From contig CM055107.1 in the NCBI GenBank assembly GCA_029204225.1, forward strand, positions 1,176,128-1,240,127: 64,000 nucleotides of DNA, read 5' to 3'. The position numbers and the translations under genes were made by a program. The notes beneath the pieces are model-generated. The model was not told the origin of the DNA. It saw only the letters and a list, made by a program, of their open reading frames with translations, and ran no database searches. Source of the stretch: Diphasiastrum complanatum (Eukaryota; Streptophyta; Lycopodiopsida; Lycopodiales; Lycopodiaceae). This document shows positions 20,271-32,391 of the stretch, in pieces (within the stretch, counting starts at the first letter, position 1; each line of letters starts with the position of its first letter).

Positions 20271-23200
20271 GGTGAAGAAAACTTATCTTTCGTGTCCATA
20301 TCGGGTAAGATTAGCAAGAAATTATTATAATGACGAAATGGTTAAAGTAGTTGGCCAACCATTTCATATAACAAAATCATACAAATCAGAATATGGTGAG
20401 CTCAATTACAACGATCGCAATAAAATTGGATGAATCTGAAATCATCAAAGGTCAAAAGTTGGAATGAGTGAGTGTCACTTTGATGAACAAAATTTTCAGA
20501 TATAGATGATCGAACGTTTAGTGTTCAATCAAAAAATCACATATGGTGTTGGCGGCATTCCAAGTATACATAGAAAGAAAACAAAATGACGAGGGAGTTC
20601 AGAATAAAAGATCACGGAATCGAAATATGGAAAGTGGTGCCCATATTTATAGCCTATTCCTGTTGATCACAGCCATACATTTGTCAAATAATGAATTGAT
20701 GAGCGCAACCTATATTTATCCACCAATCAGAGCGAGACAAATTTGTACCTACGCTGGAATATATTAAATAGTCTATCACTAGATTCTCCAAATCATCATT
20801 AGCCCTGACCCTAAAATTTGTACCTGCACCTAAATACATTAAATAGTCTATCACTAGCCTCTCTGAATCATCATTAAACAAAAACACATATCTTAAAGCT
20901 TTAGGTCCTCTATACAGTTCTAAGATGCGAAGACCAATGCTGGTCTTCCCCTTTCTAAATTAAAAACAAGTGAGTTAGAAGGTAGAGATAAAATGCTATG
21001 GGACAATGTAGGAGGGGGGGCAATTCAGTACTGGATGGAGTTTTTCTAGACCCAGCTTTGATCAGATCATCTTTTGAACATATCCAAATATGCCAAGACA
21101 AGGACAATACATACCAAGACAATGAAGACAAAAAATATAGCCGATATATCTGAGACTTCAACAAGGGCAAGCGTTGATTCGATATCTGATTGTAGTGGTC
21201 ACTGGAGTTCAAGTGCCCGAAGATCTCCCCAATGGAGATAATGCATTTCTTGCAGGAGACGATGAATCTTGTTATCGAAAACTCATGTTATTCAGTTGCA
21301 ATTACATTGTGTTCTGCTCCATGGAAATGGAGATCATAGAAATGAAAGAGCCTCATAGAAAAGTGGTTCATATATTTTCAAAAATGATGTATACAAAAAA
21401 TTGTATTACATAATACAAAATTCCATTGTTCATAATCTATGGATCTTCATTTTAAGGATGTTCCAATGTCTTTGCATTTTATATGCTCTTCCTGTTTTAC
21501 TCTTACCTGCACAAGAGAAATTGTTTTAGTTAATATATATTTTGAAACTGATTCACTTAGAAATAGAAAAAAAAGAATATTTTCATATGGTATAACATAC
21601 CTTTACACCATTCAATCGAAATTAATAGTACTGAGTAGATTGAATTGCAACATGTCTAGTCTGATCGAATGTGATTGAGACACCAAGGGGGCCTCGCCCC
21701 GAACTGGGCCAGCATCCCGAAGGGGGCGTGGTCTCCCAAATTCTCTTTCTCTCAAAATGATCTTCGCCCCCCTCCCCCCCTTCCCCCCCTCATTTTTTCT
21801 AGTTTCAAGGTGTATTTAAAGTTTTTTTTGTTCTTTAATATGCCATATGTTACATTTTAAAAAGATTTGTCCCACTTTTTTGGGCAGATTTTCTACATTA
21901 TGTAGAAGTACACATGGAGTTTTTCTATATAAAAGACATCTTTTTGGAAGGCCCTTTTTGCTCTCAAAGTTTCTCTAATGATAGATTAAGTTGATATCTA
22001 CCTTTTACTATTTTTGTTGATTTTTTTTACAAATGCAAGGTTTGGAGAATGAAAACAATGTTTATTTGTAAGGACTTGAGTGCTGAAATAATCGTCGAGT
22101 TGTTGGATGATGGTTGGGATATGAAACAAAATCAGCAAGTTGAGTGTAGAGTATGTTACTCATCAATGACATTTAGATATCACATCGAAAAACAAATGCT
22201 CACTTTGCTGCTGTATTGTAGAAGATGGATTAAATGTAAAAATGTTTGAAAGCCACTTGATCAAGGTTTTGGTATAAACCCTCAAGAGCAACTTTCAAAT
22301 AACAGTGAAAAGAAATGACAACATTCTTGCAATGGTTGAGGTCGAACCACCAACCCCCTCCCCCCCCCCCCTCCCCCCACGTCTCTCTCTCTCAACTATA
22401 ACCTAAGTATATATATATTTTTTGGTAATCTAAATACTACTGATTGTAAAAAAATTTGCACCCTTCTCCCTCATTAATTTTGATTTTTTCAAGACTTCTC
22501 TCACACCCCTTGTTATATCGTTTTTTTTCACATTAATGGTTTAATTTTTTTTTAAATTTATTATATTTGGCTGTCCGAGTTGTAAACTCGTGCAGCCTAC
22601 GTGGCAATTCTTATAGGGCCCTTTTCAAACCAATGTTTTCTCTAATGTATTCTTTGATCCAGTGCTACATCTTAATATACTCTGAATATCAATATATAGT
22701 CTAGATAAAAAACTTTTTGAAATTGCTGCATCAGGAGAAATTCATTCCTCACTTGAAAAATTTTGGTAGAGAATATGGCTCTAATTTACTAACTAAACCA
22801 TTTTTCTCAAGAAAATAGGTGTGATCATAAACTCTAAAAGTGATTTTGGAGAACGACCTTTATATTGTAAAATATCGATATATGAATGTATGACATCGAT
22901 TATTCCTACAATCGATTGAATTGTTTGCCATTCAACAAAATTTGATGGATACAAATTTGCAAAACCAACACAAACATCACAAGAAAAATATAATTTAAAG
23001 AAAATGCTAACTCTAAAAAAATTAACTTTGAAAACTTACAATTGCATTTTCTTCTATCATTTGGACTCAAATCATGAATGTTGAGCTCATTGTGAAGATA
23101 AGCATGCTGAACTAAAACTTCCGTGATAGATTGACCGGCAGATGATACTTTGAAATCCATTATCCTGGCTTTTCAAGAGCTTCTATATATGTTATTCGAT

Positions 23201-23900
23201 CTTTTTCTTTTCTGGAATGAGTCTTTTGCAGAGGGATGCATCAAGATCCATTGATATTTTCGCTATATTCTTGGTATCCATTGATCTTCTGTATTTTTTT
23301 CATTACAAATATTGATTGCATCAATGGTTCCTATGTGTAGCCATTAGTCGAAAATACATGTACGCAAGCTGAGAATGGAGAGAATGAAGAGATTGAGAGG
23401 TAAACCTAAGAATGACAATTCAAAATAAGAGATAGAATGAAGAGAATGAGAGGTATACCAATGAATGACAAGAAGTTCCTAAACTACAAGGATTAGTTAA
23501 CTACAGTTTACGACTATTGATGTCAAATCAATCTCGAGTGTACAATGATGGGTAGCATAAGAGTATTCGGGCAGTAACTATGGTCCAATCACAATTGTTT
23601 GTTCTGTCTGACGGGATATTTGAAAATCTCAAAAATTTGGCTGGAAAAGTTAAATACAATTTATGTTTGTCAACCACTGTTACAGTTCGTCACAAATGGA
23701 TACCATTCATTGGAACACATAAGTGTTGAAAGCGTGCGAAGTCGAAAACAGCATCTTGACAAAGAACCCATTTTGAGTTCTAATATTCTTTAATGATTGA
23801 CGAAGTAATGCCAAACCAGTCAATAAAAAGACAAAACAATCCAAATTTATTGGAAAAATTGTAATGATAGGAACTGACCAAAAGTAAAAAAAAAATGATT
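20271..23900. other. Intergenic; small repeats, no gene assigned
   Basis: Contains an imperfect direct repeat of about 75 bp at 20740-20876, a GC-rich patch at 21690-21735, C-runs at 21770-21790 and 22345-22380, and copies of a short motif (GGCCCTTTTTG.TCTCAAAGTTTCTCTAATG-like) at 21950-21980 and 22615-22650. A minus ORF starting at 23160 ('MDFKVSSAGQSITEVLVQHA') is followed by a good GTAAGT donor near 23040 and could be a first exon, but no partner exon is recognised. Confidence 0.4.
20740..20876. repeat. Imperfect direct repeat, two units of about 75 bp
   Basis: AAATTTGTACCT ... ATTAAATAGTCTATCACTAG ... TC.GAATCATCATTA occurs twice back to back (about 20739-20802 and 20814-20876). No function evident. 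Confidence 0.75.
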
Positions 23901-26900
23901 TCATTTTTTGTTAAATCCTATGGTAAATTATATGCAAAAGATCAAGCTAGTACTGGTTTTCATAATAGTGGATGATTTTTGTATATCGGTGATTAAACCC
24001 AAGTATAGGATAAAAATGACATTGTTTCAGACTTTTTTCCTACAGTAATTCACTTTCAACATTTACTAATGTTGTTACGTCTTCTTAGTATCTTAGCTGA
24101 AATAGATTTTCAGGGGACCGAAATTCCTAAGGGGGAAGAAGAGTGGACATCATTGGTAGTCGGGAAATGTATTTCACAATCAGGATTTTAGTAATTTCTG
24201 TAAATACTTGCTTAATACCGGATATTAATTTCCTAGATTGAACTCATTTAGTTGAATACATAACTGATATATTTGTAACCATTGAGTTATCCATAGTTTT
24301 GGATGTCAATTGTGATGTTAGAGGTGAGATCTGATATGTGGATTACATTAAATTTGTTAATTGATAGAATCTTGTCCCTAGAGTTAATGCTCTTGGATCC
24401 ATGGGGATTCGAAACTTATCATTAACCAGAAAGGATCAGAATGTAAGGTAGCACCATGTAAATTCTTTCATTTAAATCATAGGATCAGGTGTGGATTTGT
24501 GGTATCCATCTGTCAATTATTTAAAAAAATGGATTCTCCAGTTTTTGGGATTAAGAGATAATATCATATATGGATTATAGGACAGCTAGATAATCAATGT
24601 ATCTCTAGAATATCATATGAGGTGGTCAAGGATTTTTTGGAAGGAATAGCTGGTGGTATGGGACATCAATAATTTTGGAAAGAAAATTCTAGGACTATCA
24701 CAAGATTTGATTTTGGTACCTAGTCGCGATATGGGAAAAAGAAAATCGTTTGATCAAATGTGGGGTATTTTGGAAAATTTTGAGGTTTAATCTAGATCCC
24801 AATGTGGTATCTCACTATTTACGAAATCAGAGGCCCTCAAATCTATTTCTGGCTTTCTTAATTAATCCTTTACTTCTTAGTAATTTCTCGAATATAAGAC
24901 ATCGGATTGGATTATATGATTCTTTCCAGCGTGAAGTTACTCTTCTAAAAGACTGTTATATCATATGAATTACTAATTGTGTGAATAGACTTGGAATTCA
25001 GATAAATTCTAAGATTAAAGTGTTTCAAAATTCTTAAACCTGGGTATCTCTTTTGCATAAATGGATTTCAGAGGAATGATAGTACTGTCACTCGAGATGA
25101 AAATATTTGAACGAAAAGTCTTGTTTGTAATAGAGTGAATCATTTTATGGAATGCGCTTATTACTGACTTTTCATATATTTAGATATTTTCATATGACAT
25201 CTTTCTAGTTAACTTTTATAGAAATTGATAATTTCTTTAAAAGGAGGGGGTGAAGTGATGGGATAATACTATATTTGGGGATCTATTGGTTGCATAATTT
25301 CGAAAAAGAACCAGCTGTTGTATAGAAATGATATTTTTTTTGAAAGTAATTTCTAATAGATTCAGAGTAAGATACATTGCAACTCTTTGAATAAGAGAAA
25401 TTCTCTAGGGATTGTCTGGACAATCTGGAACTAGAACATGTTTGAAATTTGAATCGTCATTTATAAGTAGTACAATGAAAGGTCAAAAGTTACTAATTCC
25501 ATTTTGATTGGAATAGGAGTAAGTTTGATCAGGATTTAAATTGTATTAAATCAACCTAATATTAGTTTGAGTACCGGGATCAAAGAGGGGTTGATTGAGT
25601 GGAAGAAATTATGTTATTAGAGTAAATTGGATTGGAAAATTGCTGGGAGTGAATGTTATTCGTCTCAGAGATTTTCTGGATATGTTATTTACTCGTGAGA
25701 AATAAAAATAAGATCTCAATGAGATATGTGAGTAGCATATGTGGATTTTGAATGAATCTGCCAGATAAGAATGTGTTTATGTACTGGGTCATAGTGAGAT
25801 TATTCACATATGTGCACGATTAATCTTGTATGAATCTACTGTGTCTTCCTAGTTACTAGGGTTTTTTGGTGCACCTAACATAGTCAGTGAACATAAGCAT
25901 ATGAATAAATATTATTGAGACATAAATGTAGAGTTTACAAATTTTTGTATGGAAGATTTATGGATTAACTTATAAATGATTTGGGTAAGGATCTAAATGT
26001 GGTGTCATTCTAGTATAATTGAATTTTTCACCTTTTTTATTAAGATTTCTGAGTCATTGGCAATTAACTTGAGTAGTTGATTACTCTAGGATGAAGTTAA
26101 TTGATAGAATGATCAGTGTGATGAGACGTCACCAGAAACTGATGGTTTTCTAATTATATTGCTTGTAAGACACATGATTAGTGAATCATCAGGATTCATC
26201 AATTAAAATTATGTGCATTAGATATATAGTATTCTTGGTATGAAGTATTCCTTAGTTAAGGGATAGACTCAATTCATTAGTGATTGTATCCCAGAGAGCT
26301 CAATTGGATAGCGAATCATAATGAATCCAAGAATAATAACTGAATTGATATTCAACTGGACTTTGGGTATCTAGATTTGATTCTAGACAATAATCTAAAG
26401 TTTTTGTGATTGAAGATGATTGTCATTATCATTCTGGTATGCTTTCTATCTTTAATTACCAATGGCATATAGAACTTGAATATCTGGTACTTCTGCCAGA
26501 GAATCTTGTTTGGAGAATGTTCCTAAAATCCAGTATTTTTCTAGTGATTCTTATGTTTTATGAGTTATGTTGGATATATACTCCAATACCCTGTAATAAT
26601 TAAGTATGGTTTTGGATTCCAGAAAATTATGATTTACGAATCATATGAATCTAAATATTTATGATTGACGGATCTTTAATAGATACTTAATTGTTGTCAA
26701 AGAATATAAGGAATTGTGATGATTCTTAAGTGTGAAGATTAATTCTTAATCTATTATTTGAGTAAGAATTCCGACCAGTGTTTTGAATCTCTTTACTCTA
26801 GTATTTTATTGAGAGCCTATGGATCTCACAGACATTTTCACAAGATAAGTTATTTTATTTGTGGAGAATTTAATTTATCTAGTGGATGCTATTCTACTAC

Positions 26901-27499
26901 AATTTATGTTCTGCAGATGCTTGAGTACAATTCTTTTGATTAGATCTCTAGTTATCATAGGGGACAAACATATCCATTAAGATGAATGGGTGCTATTTTC
27001 TTGCATTTGATGCTAGAAACATGAGCATTTAACTCAAAAGAGTATCTAGGATACTCAGAGAGATTCTAGTTGAATGAATTATCATATCTTAGAACTGGAT
27101 TCTAAGGATATTTGTACTTGGAAGCTTTTATGAATTTTTTGCCAGAGTTTGTGGATAATGTCATATTATAAGTATTATTATTATTTCTTTAACTTTAATA
27201 TGTTAAGTTAGGTAATATTTCAGTTAGAGTTTCATGGGAGTGTTTTACATGAAAGTGATGTTACTAGCTTGTGGTGAGTTTAACCCAGTTGAGAAATTTA
27301 TCGCTTAGTGTATTTTCAAACCTTGTTGTACTCCAGAACAGAGATTAACGATTGAAAAATAGACTTACCTCTGAGTACTTGATTGATATGAAAGTCAGAC
27401 TAAGGATAACGATTTTCTCAATTAATGTTGAAAGTTAAAAGAGCTGTTCCTATAATTCTTTTCTGTTTTGAGGACAAAACTAGATTAAGGGAGGAAGAA
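23901..27499 (+). mobile_element. Decayed Ty3/gypsy interior, plus copy (element D)
   Basis: AT-rich and without ORFs. From about 24560 to 26780 it is colinear, inverted, with element C at 13.4-15.6 kb, so it is the decayed 3' interior of a related gypsy element. It ends with a purine tract (AGATTAAGGGAGGAAGAA, 27482-27499) directly before an LTR start, which fixes orientation. 23901-24560 is assigned only by position. A second purine run (AAAAGGAGGGGGTGAAG) lies at 25241-25257 at the position colinear with one in element C (about 14870-14885). Confidence 0.6.
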
Positions 27500-28245
27500 T
27501 GTTATGTCCATGACCAGTACATAGAATTCAGTATACTCCTAGTCTTGGATACACGGTACTCAAGTAAATCAAGTTGTTAGCTATGCCACATCATACTGGA
27601 GTGACTCAAAAGTAACTAATATCCTTGTGAGGCCCAGAACACACTAAATGGAGTTAGTACAAGGTTTGGGATAGTCAAGGCATGCGTAGAGTTATCAATA
27701 GCAATCTATGAATATAGGATCCATGACCCTATATAAGGAGGCCAAACTTGCCCTACTACACATTTTTTTTGTAGTTGATTCATTGCCAAAACCTCTCACT
27801 CTACTTTCATGCTTCCTATTCCTTGGCTTGGGAGTGAAGCTTCTAGAGTTTGATTGGTTGCTTCTACTTGGTTGGGTGGTTTCTCCATAGTGTGTTTTCC
27901 ATTGTGTTTGTCTTGTAAGCAAGATCTTGATGAGCTTTCCCTTATAGGAGGTGACATAGTAAAACGAAGCAACAAATTTTTTTTATCAGGCTTCCTATTC
28001 CTTGGCTTGGGAGTGAAGCTTCTAGAGTTTGATTGGTTGCTTCTACTTGGTTGGGTGGTTTTTCCATAGTGTGTTTTCCATTGTGTTTGTCTTGTAAGCA
28101 GGATCTTGATGAGCTTTCCCTTATAGGAGGTGACATAGCAATGTTGATTGAAGTCGTGCAACTTGTTTTTTTGGAGGGCAATCACCAAGTTGCCTGGAGA
28201 ATAAATAGCCAAAACTTGTGCCAGACAAGAGTGATCTCCCTAACA
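27500..28245 (+). repeat. 3' LTR of gypsy element D, with internal duplication
   Basis: Starts TGTTATGTCCATGACC after the purine tract and ends CTCCCTAACA, giving TGTTA/TAACA inverted ends; 746 bp. A TATA-like CCCTATATAAGGAGG lies at about 27731-27745. It contains a 149-bp segment present twice (27811-27959 and 27990-28138, nearly identical) separated by 30 bp. A related LTR in opposite orientation ends at 29056 and has only one copy of that segment, so the duplication is specific to this copy. Confidence 0.8.
27731..27745 (+). promoter_or_regulatory. Putative LTR TATA element
   Basis: CCCTATATAAGGAGG; the sister LTR has CTTTATATAAGGAAGC at the equivalent place (about 28743-28758, minus). 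Conservation between two diverged LTRs supports a core promoter role. Confidence 0.55.
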
Positions 28246-28429
28246 TTCCAAAAAATGTAATTAATAACCTTGTGAGAACCTAGTCGCACATCTTATGACA
28301 TGTGGAGCTATTGCATGGTTAGGACAACTATTGGCATGGCATAGCTTATCAATAGTAATGAAAAACATGTATTGAAATATTCTAGGCTTGCATGGGTACA
28401 TGCATAAGTAAAGTAGGAGCTACATCCTC
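28246..28429. other. Spacer between two converging LTRs
   Basis: No ORF; may include the undefined end of the minus-strand LTR, which I cannot place exactly. Confidence 0.4.
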
Positions 28430-29056
28430 CTGTAGGAACTCACCCTACTCCCATTCCAATTTATGCATTTTCATTGCTAGGATCCTCTCTCTACACCTGC
28501 ATCCTATCCTATGGCACGAGGGTGATGCTATTGGAGATTTATAAGGGAAAGCTCTTCAAGATCTTGCTTACAAGACAAACACAATGGAAAACACACTATG
28601 TAGAAACCCCCCAACCAAGTAGAAGCAACCAATCAAACTCTAGAAGCTTCACCCCCAAGCCAAGGAATAGGAAGCATGAAAGTAGAGTGAGAGTCTGAAA
28701 ATGAATCAACCATAAGATGGAGTAGTAGGGTGAGTTTTGCTTCCTTATATAAAGCTCATAATCCCATGTGCATTTAGTAATGCAATTTCCCAACTCCCCT
28801 ATACATAGATTCCACTAGAATAGAGTCTTTATGCATGGATCCTCTATTGCTATTGATACTATACACATGCACATACGGTTCCAAACCTTGTACTAACTCC
28901 AATTAGTGTGTTTTGGGCTTCACAAGGATATTAGTTACGTTCAGGTCACGTCCAATATGATGTGGCACAACCAACAACTTGTTTCACTGGAGTACCGTCG
29001 TGTATCCACAAGACTAAGAGTATACTGAATCCTATGTACTAGTCATGGACATAACA
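28430..29056 (-). repeat. 3' LTR of gypsy element E, minus orientation (left edge approximate)
   Basis: The minus strand from 29056 reads TGTTATGTCCATGACTAG, preceded by the purine tract CAAGGGGGGAAGAA. It is closely similar to the LTR at 27500-28245, including the TATATAAGGA box and the segment that is duplicated there (here once, about 28542-28678). The distal end is diverged or truncated; I place it only roughly. Confidence 0.75.
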
Positions 29057-29331
29057 TTCTTCCCCCCTTGAACTGCTTCTGTCCTCAGAAGCTGAACTTA
29101 GAAAAATTCTTCTTTATGCGACCAACTCTCTCCCACGAATCATCATCCTCAGTACGACCTTTCCACCAAATTAACCACTCAGAGATAGAACGATTTCTCA
29201 ATTGTTTATATCTCTAGTTCTGAGCACTTTCTCAGGTTCCAAAGGTACACTAAGCGACAAATCTTCCAAATGGGATAAAACCTAATCCAATCCAACTGTA
29301 TCACTTTCATGTAAACTTAGTTTCAAATGAC
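29057..29331 (-). other. 3' untranslated interior and polypurine tract of gypsy element E
   Basis: The polypurine tract (rc of TTCTTCCCCCCTTG) lies at 29057-29070. The rest resembles the noncoding or chromodomain-distal tail of a gypsy element, without a clear frame. Confidence 0.6.
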
Positions 29332-29800
29332 TTACATGAAATACTGGGTGTGCAGCCAATATTCCTTGAAGATCGCGTTCATATGCCAACGAACCAATTT
29401 TTTGTACAATCTTGAAACCCAAATAGAATCATTTTGCCATTTGGTCTTCGAAAGTCCACCAACTACAAAATCCATAGATATGCTTTCCCATCTCTTGTCA
29501 GGGATATCTAACGGATGCAACAAATCACCAGCCTTATGGCATTCAGCCTTTGCTAGTTGGCAAGGCTTGCATCTAATCACATATGACTCGACATATTGTT
29601 TGTGTTTTGGCCCATAAAACTTCCTTCTAACCAAGTCCGGTGTCTTGTGTATACCGGGATGTCCTGCATAGGGTATGTCATGACATTCAAACAAAATCTT
29701 GTGTTTGAGCTCCTCATCCCCAGGTACACAAACTTTCCCATTCCAAAAAAGCAATCCATTTCGAATGGTAAACTATCCCACAATATTCTTATCTTTTTTT
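29332..29800 (-). pseudogene. Ty3/gypsy integrase: zinc-binding domain and start of the core (element E)
   Basis: Minus-strand frame: 'NGKVCVPGDEELKHKILFEC', then 'AGHPGIHKTPDLVRRKFYGP' and 'YVIRCKPCQLAKAE', an H2C2 integrase zinc finger (integrase_H2C2) with His residues in HD..YAGHPG and Cys pair CKPC. It continues with 'LDIPDKRWESISMDFVVGGL', which carries the first catalytic Asp of the rve core (MDFV). The core is then cut short ('WQNDSIWV' leads into unrelated sequence), so the second Asp and Glu are missing. The preceding Gag lies at 30000-30749 with no protease, RT or RNase H in between. Confidence 0.88.
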
Positions 29801-29879
29801 GTTAGTTGAGTCCCCTGTGAACTCGACTCAACACTGTCCACATTTCTTCTGGTCTGAACAATGTTCCAAATATGACCAA

Positions 29880-30000
29880 AATGAGAGTCTAATTCATATT
29901 TTCCTCTTTTTTTCCTTTTTGGACAAAACTTCATCATATGTCTAGACTTTTTACAAACAAAACATAAGTTCTCTTTCTTAGCCTTTTATTGGGACATAGA
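29880..30000 (-). pseudogene. Gypsy gag zinc-knuckle remnant (element E)
   Basis: Translation shows CFVCKKSRHMMKFC in a shifted frame, a CCHC box in which the usual GH is RH. It lies between the Gag core and the integrase and marks the Gag C-terminus. Confidence 0.55.
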
Positions 30001-30749
30001 TTTCATGAACTTTTTTTTTTTTTTTTTTTCTGTTTCCAGGGTTTCGACGCTACTTGATCTAATTCATCAAAATATTTTGCTTGGTCTGGACCGCACTTCT
30101 TCCCCTTCTTGTTCAAAGTGGTTGGAATTTGCACAAATTGCTTCCTAGATGCCAGCATTGTGGAATCATATGCTTTCAAAATCTGAAACACATCCTCGAG
30201 GCTTTGAAGCACATTTTGTTTGCATTCATTTTGATAGTCGGAAAGCAAACTTAGGACAAACTACCATAGAGCCAACTTTGCATCGAATGATGGTACCCTA
30301 TTCCAAAGTTCCATGAATTTATGGATATAAGAGTCCAAGCTCTTAGTACCCATTTTGCAGTTTCCGAATTTTTGGTAGTAGTCAACGTCATCTGGTATCA
30401 CAAAAGCTTTTTTAAAGACTTCTGCAAAAGCATCCCAAGTAGTAGGCTTGACTGGTAAATCTCGCCACCACGATGATGCTTTGCCGCGTGAAAACAACAC
30501 GACACTTTCAATCTTCTTCTCATCTGGAACTCCATGCAGGCTGAAGTAACTGCTCCATGTAACGAGCCAGTCTTCTACGACTTCCGATTTCTTCTCCTTC
30601 TCTCTCGAGTATGTCTCCGGTTGAAAACCGAGATTGGGTGAAGACAACAATTTGACCGAGTTTAGAAGAACTTCCATTTGCTGATCTCTCAAATTTTTCT
30701 GATTATTCATATCATTGAGTGTCATACTCAACGACTGGCAAATCACCAC
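30001..30749 (-). pseudogene. Ty3/gypsy gag (element E)
   Basis: ATG 30749, open to 30261 and then in the same general register through 30003. It holds the retrotransposon Gag signature: 'VVEDWLVTWSSYFSLHGVPD', 'ESVVLFSRGKASSWWRDLPV', 'TTWDAFAEVFKKAFVIPDDV' and 'YYQKFGNCKMGTKSLDSYIH', that is W..a...W......W..F...F...y of retrotrans_gag. A single stop near 30260 and a Lys/poly-Lys end at 30003-30030 interrupt it. It joins directly to the knuckle and the integrase, so all of protease to RNase H is deleted. Confidence 0.88.
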
Positions 30750-31339
30750 ATAGGTGCACCTAGATTTTTAGCTTGATTTGCAGTTTTTTCGGCCATCTCG
30801 ATTTATCTATTTAGTTAATAATTGATTAACTATTAGTGAAGTAGTTGACCAATATCTGATTGAAATTGACTTCAGTATGGTCATTCACCAACTTTAGAAC
30901 ATTTCATAGATAATTCAAGAAACTGTAAAAAACTGAAACTTTTGAATTTTTGGATTTTTTATTTTTAAAATGTTTTACGTAACTTAAAAATTCGTCAAAA
31001 ACACTATCAGTATTTAGACAATCAAAATAGAAAAAACGATTCACTGTTCAATTCCTAATCTCACTGAATTAATGTCTATTAGGCATGCATGACATGCGAC
31101 AAAAACTGCTTTTTTTAACTTTACAAAATTTTACGTTAATTTTAGTTTTATGGCCAAATTTACTGATTTGTGTCCCAACCATTAGAGCACATGCGTATAA
31201 CCACTCAAAACAAATGTGAATCCCTTTCAGACTCAACATGCAATCAATCCATGCAAGCACAATACCACAAATTTAGGAAATTGACTAGCATGCAATCAGA
31301 ACAATTTTAAACTAGTGAATGCTTGATTTTGTGATTAGT
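30750..31339 (-). other. Leader region upstream of gypsy gag (element E)
   Basis: Noncoding. 30920-31330 matches 18110-18600 in inverted orientation. I find no clean primer site; the LTR expected to the right is absent. Confidence 0.55.
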
Positions 31340-31520
31340 AGCTACATGTTGCTGGTGTGACTCCTCTTTCCATGACTCTGATTGATCCATAGCTTGGGGG
31401 CTAGATCCGTTCGATCTAAGTTTGGTTGGGTTGGTTTAACCTCCATCAGTTCCCATGTGTTGTTGCTTTGTATGGTATGCTTAGACTAGAATCCTGTTGT
31501 GAGGACTTTATAGCAAGATT
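31340..31520 (+). repeat. LTR fragment related to the element C LTR
   Basis: On the plus strand, CATAGCTTGGGGGCTAGATCC and TTGGTTGGGTTGGTTT match GGCTTGGGGGCTAGATCC and ATTGGTTGGGTGGTTT of the 16934-17422 LTR (read on the minus strand). It lies head-to-head with the minus-strand leader, which implies a rearrangement. Confidence 0.5.
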
Positions 31521-32083
31521 CGTCCTCTGTCCATGTCTCCATCACTGAGGGGAGGAGCATGCGAAACCCTAGTGCCATGGCAATAAAACTTGTGCTCCTA
31601 GAGCATTATTATCAATACGTTTAGTGCTATTCCAAACACGCATGGCATTATGTGTGGAGCCTTTTTTTCATGATTCTTTGATGGCCATATTAATAACATG
31701 CATTTTTAGCTTTACCAAGAGATGAGTGTCATTCCTAGGTGAGGTGTATCATCAAAATGAGTTATTATATTTTTTAATTCTATTGAATGCCAATCTTAAG
31801 TTTTGTATTTTTTAAAGATTTGAATGCCTTGATATATCAATCACCCTTGTTAAATATCAAATAGAGAGAATTAAGGCAATCGGAAGGTGCATGTAAAAAT
31901 GTGTTGCCATAAAAAAATTTCTCCCACAGATTTGGTTCTGAGAGCCATCACCATTTTCTTCATAAAAAAGTTAAAAATGAGATTACGGTCACAACATCTC
32001 ATAATTTTTCATCGTTAAGATTTTTACACGTCCCATAGAGGTGTAAAAACTTGTGTTTAGACTTCGAGCCATGATGGAGTAGG

Positions 32084-32174
32084 TAGTAGTACAATAGGTG
32101 GTCCATAATGCTACAAGTACAATGGTGGGTGGTCCACAATGCTAGTAGTACATTGGGTGGTCCATAATTCTAGT
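32084..32174. repeat. Short tandem repeat, three units of about 30 bp
   Basis: AGTAGTACAATAGGTGGTCC, AAGTACAATGGTGGGTGGTCC and AGTAGTACATTGGGTGGTCC, each followed by a variant of ACAATGCT. It lies about 0.9 kb upstream of the ZIP start codon. Confidence 0.8.
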
Positions 32175-32383
32175 TTCTTTCCTCCCACTCAACTCTCATC
32201 AAATCTTCATATTTGTTGCAACGACTTATTTGTCATGTGCATGTATGAGTATGGAACACATAAATCTTCCTCGTCAAATATATATACATACCAATAATAT
32301 CATTAGTAAGTGTGTCTCACATCCAATCACAGCCATAACAACAATAACACGAACCATGAAGAAGAATATCAATCTATCTAGAA

Positions 32384-32391
32384 TATAAATA
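32384..32391 (+). promoter_or_regulatory. Possible TATA box of the ZIP gene
   Basis: TATAAATA within GAATATAAATACGAGG, about 630 bp before the likely start codon. If used, the 5' untranslated region is long or contains an intron. Assigned by motif only. Confidence 0.3.

Noticed and set aside
27695-28793. Several similar 60-138-codon ORFs on both strands
   Set aside because: All fall in the duplicated or inverted LTR segment of the gypsy family; the similarity is explained by LTR duplication.
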